From contig VAYL01000039.1 in NCBI GenBank assembly GCA_005884305.1, positions 2,556 to 14,905 of the forward strand: a DNA stretch of 12,350 nt, read 5' to 3'. This DNA comes from Actinomycetota bacterium. GTDB lineage: Bacteria > Actinomycetota > Thermoleophilia > Solirubrobacterales > 70-9. Within the stretch, counting starts at the first letter, position 1. The number at the start of each line of letters is the position of its first letter. Made by a program: the position numbers and the translations under genes. Shown piece by piece: positions 6,787 through 12,350 of the stretch. The notes under the pieces were generated by a model. It did not search any database, was not told where the DNA came from, and was given only the letters and a program-made list of their open reading frames with translations.

Positions 6787-7043
6787 CAGTGTGCGGCGGG
6801 AGTGCCGGGACCGACCCCGCGGGGATCGCCGGAATGCTGTGCGAGCTCCTCGAGCCGAGCGATGTGCCGCTCGCCCTCGGTGCGCACGGGATCATCGGCC
6901 GGAAGGTCGGCGATCAATCGCCGGATCCGGTTCCGGATCTGAAGCGCGAAATGCGGCGTGGCCGGGCCTGCGAGCGCGCGGATGTCCTCGATCGTGACGC
7001 GCCGCCCCGGCGCGAGCCGGTCCGGGCGCTCGGCCTCGCTCAT
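6786..7043 (-). CDS. Small conserved-looking hypothetical protein (85 aa)
   Basis: It is accepted as a gene because it fits between two same-strand genes and its TGA overlaps the methyltransferase ATG. The protein is soluble and helical, rich in Arg, Pro and acidic residues: VTIEDIRALAGPATPHFALQ (16-35) followed by an amphipathic helix (IRNRIRRLIADLPADDP) and RTEGERHIARLEELA (residues 55-69). The tail (QHSGDPRGVGPGTPAAH) looks disordered. No domain is recognised and no metal-binding or catalytic motif is obvious. No strong ribosome binding site precedes the ATG at 7043. Coupling to the methyltransferase suggests a partner or regulator of that enzyme; this is inference. Confidence 0.72.
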   Translation of the reverse strand: MSEAERPDRLAPGRRVTIEDIRALAGPATPHFALQIRNRIRRLIADLPADDPVRTEGERHIARLEELAQHSGDPRGVGPGTPAAH

Positions 7044-7065
7044 CCGCGTATCGCTCTGGTCGCGT

Positions 7066-7165
7066 TCACTTCTTTCCCTTTCCCTTCTTCTTACTGGGTC
7101 CCGACGGCGGGGGTTTCACGTTGGTGCCGGTGCCGGACCTTACCGGCGCGACCTCGGCCAACCGA
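7066..7165 (-). other. Alternative-frame C-terminal coding segment of the CWB2 gene
   Basis: From about 7162 the frame shifted by +1 relative to the CWB2 gene reads LAEVAPVRSGTGTNVKPPP and ends SKKKGKGKK before a TGA at 7066-7068. LAEVAPV follows naturally on the last CWB2 repeat, and a Pro/Lys tail suits a secreted wall protein. The frame used in the 409-aa version instead gives an Arg/His-rich end (VGRGRAGKVRHRHQ) that looks like out-of-frame sequence. This suggests an indel near 7160. Confidence 0.5.
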
Positions 7166-8320
7166 GATCGTCGATTGGTCGCCGATGATCCACACGTGGT
7201 TGTAGACGGCTCGCGTTGGGTCCGTGACGTAGCCGGGCTTGATGTCGAGCAGGTACCCGCGCAGCGCGTCCGGCACCTGCGCGGAATCGTCCGTGACCAG
7301 CAGCGGACCCCAGTCTCCGCTCGCTGACAGAGGTGCTGACGCGGCGGCATCGAGCGGGTCCTTGTCGGAGGCGATCACGAGGCCGTGGCCGGGATCGGTG
7401 ATGTTCCAGCCGAAGCTCCCTGCTGAGAATCGGGCGAAGTCGATGGCGTTCTGGACCGGATCCGAGTCGCCGATCCGCACCGGTGCCTTGGTGACGTCCG
7501 CCACCTGCTTCAGGGCCTTGTCGGAGATCGCCGTCGGGGGCCCAAGCGCGAAGACGTCGGCGCCATCGTTGCGCTTCAGCGCATCGATGGTCGGCTTCGG
7601 CACGGAGTCCTTGCCGACGAAGAGGACCGGCTCGCCCGAGCGGGCTGCCCAGGACGCCGCCGGCATGGCGTATTGGGGTTGCGCGGTGCTCACAAGCAGG
7701 ATGTCATTGGGCTTGGTCCCCGTGAGCTTCTGCCGCAGGACGTCGACCTTGGCCGCCACCTCCGCCGGGGTCTTGCCGCTGACGCGCTCGGTATCGAGCC
7801 CGCCGGGCGTCTCCGTCTTGCCGATCTCGAAGAGCTGGGCGCCCTGCGTGGCCGCGGACCCGCTGGGACCGAGCGCCTTGAGGGCATCGGCTGTGAGATT
7901 GGGGACGCCGTCACGGGAGGAGATGAGGATCGGCGCCCCGATCGGCGGCCCGGCCAGGCTCGCGGCGACGATCCCCGCCTTCCAGTCCTTGGTGTCGACC
8001 AGCGAGACAGCATCGGGGCCCGCGACCCCGCCGGTCGACGGGAATACGGCCAGCGCGACCGCGGCGGCGTCGGCGACGGGGTCGGCGCCGGCTACGCGAG
8101 TCGTGTTCTTGGTGGCGAACTCGGGAAATCCCAGCTCCTGAGCGGCCTTTGGCTGCGGGCGCTTCTCGTGGATCACGACCCTGGGCGCCGGCGCAGGCGA
8201 CGCCTGCTTCGGCTCCTTCTTCAAAGCGTCGACGAGGAAATAGACCCCGAGCCCGATCCCCGCCAGCGCGACCAGGACCCCCGCCCCGATGACCACGCGC
8301 CGCTTCCAGATGATCCACAC
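7091..8320 (-). CDS. Membrane-anchored cell wall-binding repeat 2 (CWB2) family protein
   Basis: The protein of 409 aa as given begins with WKRRVV and a single hydrophobic helix (residues 8-30), a type II-like signal anchor, then a Pro/Ala/Lys linker (33-60). Three CWB2-like Rossmannoid repeats follow, at about 72-155, 176-262 and 280-385. The first starts TTRVAGADPVADAAAVAL and carries LAGPPIGAPILISSRDGVP, close to the family's RxxGxDR and GAPILL patterns; the last ends VWIIGDQSTIS. CWB2 domains bind anionic wall polymers, so it probably sits outside the membrane attached to the envelope. The start is GTG at 8320, with TACGGT 8 nt upstream as a possible leaderless -10. The C-terminus is doubtful: homology-like sequence continues in another frame to 7066. 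It heads a cluster with the 85-aa and methyltransferase genes. Confidence 0.85.
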   Translation of the reverse strand: MWIIWKRRVVIGAGVLVALAGIGLGVYFLVDALKKEPKQASPAPAPRVVIHEKRPQPKAAQELGFPEFATKNTTRVAGADPVADAAAVALAVFPSTGGVAGPDAVSLVDTKDWKAGIVAASLAGPPIGAPILISSRDGVPNLTADALKALGPSGSAATQGAQLFEIGKTETPGGLDTERVSGKTPAEVAAKVDVLRQKLTGTKPNDILLVSTAQPQYAMPAASWAARSGEPVLFVGKDSVPKPTIDALKRNDGADVFALGPPTAISDKALKQVADVTKAPVRIGDSDPVQNAIDFARFSAGSFGWNITDPGHGLVIASDKDPLDAAASAPLSASGDWGPLLVTDDSAQVPDALRGYLLDIKPGYVTDPTRAVYNHVWIIGDQSTISVGRGRAGKVRHRHQRETPAVGTQ

Positions 8321-8334
8321 GGCCGCGAACCGTA
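8321..8334 (-). promoter_or_regulatory. Weak leaderless-type -10 for the CWB2 gene
   Basis: On the minus strand TACGGT (8334-8329) fits TANNNT and is followed by 8 nt and the GTG start at 8320, with no ribosome-binding sequence between. The layout resembles the signals at 2407 and 10574. Evidence is only the hexamer and its spacing. Confidence 0.3.
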
Positions 8335-8404
8335 TTCAACGGTCCGTCTCGCCGAGCGGGATCGCCGCCTGGCCGCTTGCCCGACCGATAGACTGGGGTG
8401 CTGG

Positions 8405-8424
8405 CTGACTGACCAGTCAATCAG
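8405..8424. promoter_or_regulatory. Operator-like dyad upstream of the acyl-CoA dehydrogenase gene
   Basis: TGACTG-AC-CAGTCA (8406-8419) is a perfect dyad. The 20-bp block 8405-8424 matches 16 of 20 bases of 2975-2994 in front of the thiolase, including the shared CCAGTCAA core and the trailing CAG. It lies about 44 bp before the ATG, at a similar distance to that in the thiolase promoter. It is most simply read as a binding site for the same repressor. Confidence 0.65.
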
Positions 8425-8434
8425 ACGTGACAAT
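8405..8434 (+). promoter_or_regulatory. Candidate acyl-CoA dehydrogenase promoter
   Basis: CTGACT (8405-8410) as -35 and GACAAT (8429-8434, four of six matches to TATAAT) as -10 are 18 bp apart. The -35 falls in the operator dyad, mirroring the thiolase promoter. The ribosome binding site GGAGG (8455-8459) is 5 nt before the ATG. Confidence 0.4.
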
Positions 8435-8464
8435 TGCCAGGCGGCTGCGATCACGGAGGTTTAG

Positions 8465-9838
8465 ATGGACTTCGGACTGACCGACGAGCAACGCGAGTTC
8501 AGGGCGCTCTGCCGCAGGTTCGCCACCGAGGTGATCCGCCCCGTCGCCGCCAAGCACGACGCGGAGGAGTCGACGCCCTGGGAGGTCATCAAAGCGGCCC
8601 GCGAGTGGGGCCTCGAGGGCATCGATCACCTGCAGCGCCTTGCGAGCGACCCGGACGGCCAGTTCTCCGTCATCTACGCGGAGGAACTCCACTGGGGATG
8701 CGCTGGCATCGCCTTGGCGATCTCCGGCTCGACGCTCGCCGCCGCGGGCCTCGCCTCGTCGGGCACGCCTGAGCAGATCGCCCGGTGGGTCCCGGAATGC
8801 TTCGGGACGGGCGACGACATCAAGCTGGGCGCCTACGCGGTCACCGAGCCCCAGGCCGGTTCCGACGTCAAGAGCCTGCGCACCACTGCCCGGCGGGATG
8901 GCGACGAGTGGGTCCTGAACGGGACGAAGGTCTTCATCACCAACGGCGGAATCGCCGATGTCCACGTCGTCGTCGCAACTGTGGATCCGGCACTCGGCCA
9001 CCGTGGTCAGGCGTCGTTCGTCGTGCCGAAGCGAACGCCGGGCTTCAAGCAGGGCAAGAAGGAGTCCAAGCTCGGCATCCGGGCCTCGCACACCGCCGAG
9101 GTGATCCTCGAGGACTGCCGCATCCCGCTCGACAACCTGCTCGGCGGCATGGACAAGCTCGAGCGCAAGCTGGAGCGCGCCCGGTCCGGCGAGTCGAGCG
9201 GCCGCGCCTCCAACGCGCTCGCGACATTCGAGCTCACCCGGCCCGTGGTCGGTGCCTCCGCAATCGGGATCGCCCAGGCCGCGTACGAATGGACACTGGC
9301 CTATCTCGACAACGGCGCTGTCCAGGACCCGATGACCGACCTGCTCGACGAGAGCTCGACCGCCGGTCGCCCGCCGCTCGAGCGCCAGGGGATCCAGCAG
9401 CGGCTGGCCGACGTCGCCACCGAGATCGAGGCGGCACGCCTGCTCGTCCAGCGAGCGTCATGGATGGGCCGCAACGGGATCCCGATGACCGGCGGTCAGG
9501 GCTCGATGTCGAAGCTCAAGGGCGGCGACGTCGCGATGTGGGCCACGCGGACCTGCATGGACCTCGTCGGGCCCATCGCCCAGACGACCGATTCTCCGCT
9601 CGAGAAGTGGTTCCGGGACGCGAAGATCTACCAGCTGTTCGAGGGAACGGCCGAGATTCAGCGCCTCGTCATCTCGCGGATGCAGGCGGCCGAGTACCGC
9701 AAGCGCCTCGCCGAGGGCGCCGGGATCGCGGCCGAGGCGATGGAGAGCACGAACGGGAGCGAGCCGGAATCGGCGGCGCGGGCCTTGGAGAACGGCGCCG
9801 GAGCCGGGACGGGCCAGCGCGCCGCAACGGTTTCCTGA
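8465..9838 (+). CDS. Acyl-CoA dehydrogenase (FadE-like), extended form
   Basis: It is an FAD enzyme introducing the alpha-beta double bond in acyl-CoA, the first beta-oxidation step. In order: N-terminal helices (MDFGLTDEQREFRALCRRFA), the FAD/substrate motif YAVTEPQAGSD (124-134), GTKVFITNGG (153-162), the middle beta-domain with KLGIRASHTAEVILEDCRIP (202-221), and a C-terminal helical domain with DAKIYQLFEGTAEIQRLVIS (385-404). Glu393 in FEGT aligns with the catalytic base of MCAD-type enzymes. At 457 aa it is longer than the usual ~380: extra residues sit at about 229-250 (Lys/Glu/Arg-rich), at 286-306, and in a 45-residue Ala/Gly/Glu tail. The ribosome binding site GGAGG sets the start. 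Substrate chain length is unknown. Its operator-like site is shared with the thiolase. Confidence 0.95.
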   Translation: MDFGLTDEQREFRALCRRFATEVIRPVAAKHDAEESTPWEVIKAAREWGLEGIDHLQRLASDPDGQFSVIYAEELHWGCAGIALAISGSTLAAAGLASSGTPEQIARWVPECFGTGDDIKLGAYAVTEPQAGSDVKSLRTTARRDGDEWVLNGTKVFITNGGIADVHVVVATVDPALGHRGQASFVVPKRTPGFKQGKKESKLGIRASHTAEVILEDCRIPLDNLLGGMDKLERKLERARSGESSGRASNALATFELTRPVVGASAIGIAQAAYEWTLAYLDNGAVQDPMTDLLDESSTAGRPPLERQGIQQRLADVATEIEAARLLVQRASWMGRNGIPMTGGQGSMSKLKGGDVAMWATRTCMDLVGPIAQTTDSPLEKWFRDAKIYQLFEGTAEIQRLVISRMQAAEYRKRLAEGAGIAAEAMESTNGSEPESAARALENGAGAGTGQRAATVS

Positions 9839-9885
9839 CGTCCTAGGGGTCAAGTTCGCGAGCCATTCGCCGATAAAGGGCGTGC

Positions 9886-10527
9886 ATGGATCGCACGCTC
9901 CAGTACGTATTCGGAGGAGCGGTTTCCAGCGCGTTGATCGCGGGCGCCATCGCCGCGTTGATCACGATCACGTCGCTCAGCGCGAGCAACGGCTTTCCGA
10001 ATGGCCACTCCGTCCAGCCCGTGGCCGGCCCGGACTCCGTCAGGATTGCCGCTCCCGAGTCCGGAGCCGTTGCGGGCCCGACCGGACCGGTCGCCGCGGC
10101 CGATCCGGCCGCCCTCCGCCATCTAGCGTCGTTCCGGCACCAGCTGATCGCGCGCAGCGCGCGGACGGGGACACTCGGCGCCGCGCATCGGTCGCAGGGC
10201 GGGTCCTTATCCGCCAACCATGGGAGCGGCGGGAGCTCCGCACAGAGCGGCTCGGGCACGACACCCGGGACCTCGGGAAACGGCAACGGCAACACACCGC
10301 CCGGCTCGACCCCGCAGCCGTCTCCCTCGGGCGGGCCACCACCTCCATCGGGCGGCGGCGGCGATCCGACTCCGCCTCCGACGACGACGCCTCCCAGCTC
10401 AACGCCTCCCGGCCTGGCGAGCAAGCCCGGTGGACTGCCCCCCGGACTGGCGAAGAAGGGCGGGACGCCTCCAGGTCTGGCGTCCAAGCCCGGTGGCGTG
10501 CCGCCCGGCCAGGCGAAGAAGGGCTAG
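9886..10527 (+). CDS. Membrane-anchored, Pro/Gly/Ser-rich low-complexity protein (213 aa)
   Basis: The start ATG at 9886 has AAAGGG (9875-9880) 5 nt upstream. Residues 8-31 form one hydrophobic helix (FGGAVSSALIAGAIAALITI), probably an uncleaved anchor, so the rest would be extracytoplasmic. Residues 35-105 are Ala/Pro-rich with a short basic patch (RHLASFRHQLIARSARTG); 106-172 are Gly/Ser/Pro-rich, including PPPP and TTTPP. The last 41 residues are two copies of a TPPGLASKPGG-xPPGxAKKG unit. No catalytic domain is visible; a wall-spanning or wall-associated spacer is a guess. It lies 47 bp after the acyl-CoA dehydrogenase and 59 bp before the CDF gene, with no evident functional link to either. 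Confidence 0.82.
   Translation: MDRTLQYVFGGAVSSALIAGAIAALITITSLSASNGFPNGHSVQPVAGPDSVRIAAPESGAVAGPTGPVAAADPAALRHLASFRHQLIARSARTGTLGAAHRSQGGSLSANHGSGGSSAQSGSGTTPGTSGNGNGNTPPGSTPQPSPSGGPPPPSGGGGDPTPPPTTTPPSSTPPGLASKPGGLPPGLAKKGGTPPGLASKPGGVPPGQAKKG
10402..10524 (+). repeat. Coding tandem repeat, two ~60-63-bp units
   Basis: Unit 1 (10402-10464) and unit 2 (10465-10524) encode TPPGLASKPGGLPPGLAKKGG and the near-identical TPPGLASKPGGVPPGQAKKG. Each unit is itself two half-units built on PPGLA plus a lysine-containing end, so the array is a nested duplication with conserved DNA as well as protein. Confidence 0.8.
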
Positions 10528-10528
10528 C

Positions 10529-10560
10529 CGACCGAAGCACGGGCCGGGCGCCCTTGGTCG
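10529..10560 (+). terminator. Weak hairpin between the low-complexity gene and the CDF gene
   Basis: CGACC (10529-10533) pairs with GGTCG (10556-10560), enclosing GGGC-CGGGC-GCCC (about 10541-10553). It begins 2 nt after the stop codon. There is no T-tract and the outer and inner stems are separated by unpaired bases, so a terminator role is tentative. Confidence 0.25.
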
Positions 10561-10566
10561 CCCGCG

Positions 10567-10581
10567 CGAGCTTTAAGCTCG
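10567..10581 (+). promoter_or_regulatory. Palindrome overlapping a leaderless-type -10 of the CDF gene
   Basis: CGAGCTT-T-AAGCTCG is a perfect 15-bp dyad ending 5 nt before the ATG at 10587. TAAGCT (10574-10579) inside it fits TANNNT and lies 7 nt before the ATG, the same spacing as at 2407-2420. A regulator bound here would cover the -10 and the start codon. Confidence 0.42.
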
Positions 10582-10586
10582 GCCCG

Positions 10587-11532
10587 ATGGCGCATGCGCG
10601 TGCCCACGGTCGGGGCGTAGGTCGACGGGACCCGGCCCGGGGGATGCCCGAGGCGCTCGCCGCGCGCCGGGCCGCGAACCGGCGGCGGATGCTCGCGGCC
10701 GCCGCGATCAACGCGGGTATGTTCGTCCTCGGGGTGGTGGGCGGCATCGTCACCGGCTCGCTGGCGGTTCTCGCTGATGCGGGCCATGTGCTCTCGGACC
10801 TGGCGGCGATCGCGCTGGCGGTTTTTGCGGCCCGGATCGCGGCGCGGGCCGCCGGACCTCGGCGAACGTTCGCTCGTCAACGGGCTCACGCTGGTCGCGA
10901 TCGCGATCCTGATCTTCATCGGGGCGATCGAGCGGCTCGGCAATCCGCCCGCCGTGAAGGGCGTGGGCGTGCTCGTCCTCGGCGCCGTCTCGCTGATTGG
11001 GAACGCCGGCGCGACCTGGGTTCTCGCACGGGGCCAGCGGCAGGATCTGAACCTGGAGGCGGTACTGCGGCATTCGGCGGCGGACGCGCTTGGGTCGCTG
11101 GGCGTTATCGCATCAGGGGTCGTGATCCTGGCGACGGACTGGAAGCCGATCGACCCGGTGATCGCGATCCTCATCGCCGTTCTCATCCTCGCGTCGTCGG
11201 TGCGCCTGATCCGCGGGCCGTTCGACGTGCTGATGGAGGCCACGCCGGAGGGCGTCGACGCGGACGCCGTCGCGCGCGCCATGGGCGAGGTGCCGGGCGT
11301 CCACGGCGTGCACGAGCTGCACGTGTGGTCCGTGACCCCCGGCTTCGACGCGCTGGCGGCGCACGTGGTCGTGCGGCGGGACCACGACCGGGACCGCGTC
11401 AGGCGCGAGCTGGAATTCGTGCTCCGCGACCGCTACGCGATCGAGCACACGACGCTGCAGATGGAGGACCCGGGGGACGACGACGCGCTCCTGCAGGTCG
11501 AGACGGAGCCGCCCGCCGATCCGGCGCGGTGA
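10587..11532 (+). pseudogene. Cation diffusion facilitator (CDF/ZitB-like) transporter, frame-disrupted
   Basis: CDF proteins export Zn2+ or similar divalent cations in exchange for protons. The first 95 codons, from ATG 10587, give a basic N-terminus, a hydrophobic helix (AAAAINAGMFVLGVVGG) and the metal-site segment LADAGHVLSDLAAIALA with the expected His67 and Asp71. Homology then moves to the +1 frame at about 10872: LVNGLTLVAIAILIFIGAIERL, the second metal motif LRHSAADALGSLGVIASG, and the cytosolic domain with HELHVWSVTPG, ending at 11532. The junction lacks the conserved stretch normally found between RRTFG and LVNG (of the GYxRAEILAA type, about 10 residues), which suits loss of about 29 bp. 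As written the protein cannot be made whole. A true deletion and an assembly error both remain possible. The next gene overlaps its stop codon. Confidence 0.88.
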
Positions 11533-12350
11533 CAGCGCCCTCGGCGGGCCCGGACTCAGCTCGCTCCATCTTCATCCGGTTCCTGAAGTTCGGCGCGCTC
11601 GCCTGGGGCGGGCCGGCGGCGCAGATCACGATGATCAAGCGCGAGTGCGTCGACGAGGAGCACTGGACCTCGGAAGAGTCGTTCCGGAAGCTGCTCGCCG
11701 TGTACCAGGTGCTGCCCGGTCCGGAGGCGCACGAGCTGTGTGTGTATTTCGGACGTCTTCGCGGCGGCAAGCTCGGCGGCTTCCTGGCGGGGCTGGGGTT
11801 CATGCTGCCCGGGTTCATCCTGATGTTCGGCCTCTCGGCGCTGTATGTGGAGGCGAACCTCGCCGGGCACCTCGAGGCGCTCTTCTACGGTCTGTCGGCG
11901 GCCGTCGGGGGGTTGGTTGCCCGGGCGCTGATCCGGCTCGGAGGCTCATTCGTGACGGACGTGCCCCTCACGGCGATCGCGGCGGCTGCGTTCGCGCTCG
12001 CTATTTGTCTCCGCCAGCTTCGTCCTGGTGCTCGCGGGAGGCGGACTCGCGTACGAGCTTTGGACCAACGGCAGGAGGTGGATCGGTAGGGCGCAGTCGG
12101 CGGCACCGGCAGCCCTCCTGGTCCTCGCGGCAGCGGTGACCCTTTCCCTCACCGCGGAGATCTTCCTCGAGGGCCTGAAGGCTGGGCTCCTGACGTTCGG
12201 CGGCGCGTACACCGTGATCCCGTTCCTGCGCGAGAGCTCGGTGGCCGGGCATCACTGGTTGACCAGCTCGCAGTTCGTCGACGGCCTGGCGCTCTCCGGA
12301 ATCCTCCCGGCTCCCCTGATCATTTTCTCGACCTTCGTGGGGTACGTGGC
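11529..12350 (+). pseudogene. chrA: Chromate transporter (CHR/ChrA, two-domain type), frameshifted and cut by the window end
   Basis: The GTG at 11529 overlaps the CDF stop (GTGA), implying coupled translation. The first CHR domain shows FLKFGALAWGGPAAQITMI (18-36), then LLAVYQVLPGPEAHELCVYFG (55-75) and GGFLAGLGFMLPGF (83-96). After residue 158 (FALA, near 12003) the frame changes by +1 and the second CHR domain continues from about 12004: FVSASFVLVLAGGG, GLKAGLLTFGGAYTVIPFL, then WLTSSQFVDGLALSGILPAP and STFVGYVA at the window edge. Dropping one base near 12003 joins both halves smoothly, so this is a 1-nt indel or a sequencing error at the short T-run. In the given frame translation ends at 12089. 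Family function is chromate (possibly sulphate-related) transport in the inner membrane; chromate as substrate here is inferred from family name only. Confidence 0.87.

Noticed and set aside
7239..8464. Long plus-strand open frames opposite the CWB2 gene
   Set aside because: They are Ser/Ala/Arg-rich shadows. The minus strand shows clear CWB2 repeats and a membrane anchor.
10777..11532. 251-aa CDF open frame starting at an internal ATG
   Set aside because: Its first ~30 residues (MRAMCSRTWRRSRWRF onward) are out-of-frame sequence. The real N-terminus is in another frame from 10587.
9882..12089. 735-aa open frame spanning the low-complexity gene, CDF and chromate regions
   Set aside because: It is out of frame with the 9886 gene and joins the CDF N-terminus to the CHR N-terminus through ~200 codons of Arg-rich out-of-frame sequence. 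It is an artefact of high GC plus the CDF frame disruption.
1..12350. Defence system, prophage, insertion sequence, CRISPR or RNA gene
   Set aside because: No transposase, integrase, nuclease, toxin-antitoxin pair, repeat-spacer array or tRNA/rRNA-like sequence was seen on reading both strands.

Overview
The window reads as chromosomal DNA of a high-GC actinobacterium. An F420-type LLM oxidoreductase, a cell-wall-binding-repeat-2 protein, dispersed beta-oxidation genes and leaderless-looking promoters suggest a Thermoleophilia/Solirubrobacterales-like lineage; this placement is an inference. I see no rRNA, tRNA, CRISPR array, transposase or phage gene. It looks like housekeeping and accessory metabolism, not a defence or mobile island.

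Layout. 3-1145 (+) is the 3' part of a CNNM/CorC-type DUF21-CBS membrane protein. 1259-1501 (+) is a small unknown gene. It converges, across two compact hairpins, on a 3-hydroxyacyl-CoA dehydrogenase (1567-2394, -). That gene is divergent, across only 25 bp, from a small three-helix membrane protein (2420-2860, +). The next 186 bp hold a ~104-bp imperfect palindrome and then an operator-like dyad in front of a FadA5-like thiolase (3047-4228, +). An AlkA-type DNA glycosylase (4274-4903, +) and an LLM/F420 oxidoreductase (4956-5987, +) follow. A minus-strand cluster (8320 down to 5992) encodes a membrane-anchored CWB2 protein, an 85-aa unknown protein and a SAM methyltransferase. An acyl-CoA dehydrogenase (8465-9838, +) is preceded by the same operator-like dyad as the thiolase. 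A membrane-anchored Pro/Gly/Lys-rich protein (9886-10527, +) comes next, then a cation-diffusion-facilitator gene (10587-11532, +) overlapped by a chromate-transporter gene (11529 to the window end, +). Both of these last two are frame-disrupted as given.

How it fits together. Thiolase, acyl-CoA dehydrogenase and hydroxyacyl-CoA dehydrogenase are three of the four beta-oxidation activities. The first two share a near-identical dyad (TGACT-N4-AGTCA within a 16/20 matching stretch) overlapping the likely -35 element, which points to one fatty-acid-responsive repressor controlling both, probably TetR-type. The CDF and chromate genes overlap at GTGA and look like a coupled ion-transport pair.

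The observations most worth a second look are the shared operator, the large palindrome at 2864-2967, two or three leaderless promoter layouts, and three genes (CWB2, CDF, chrA) whose reading frames each jump by the same +1 offset. That cluster of jumps means either genuine decay or local sequence error. I found no convincing new multi-gene system.
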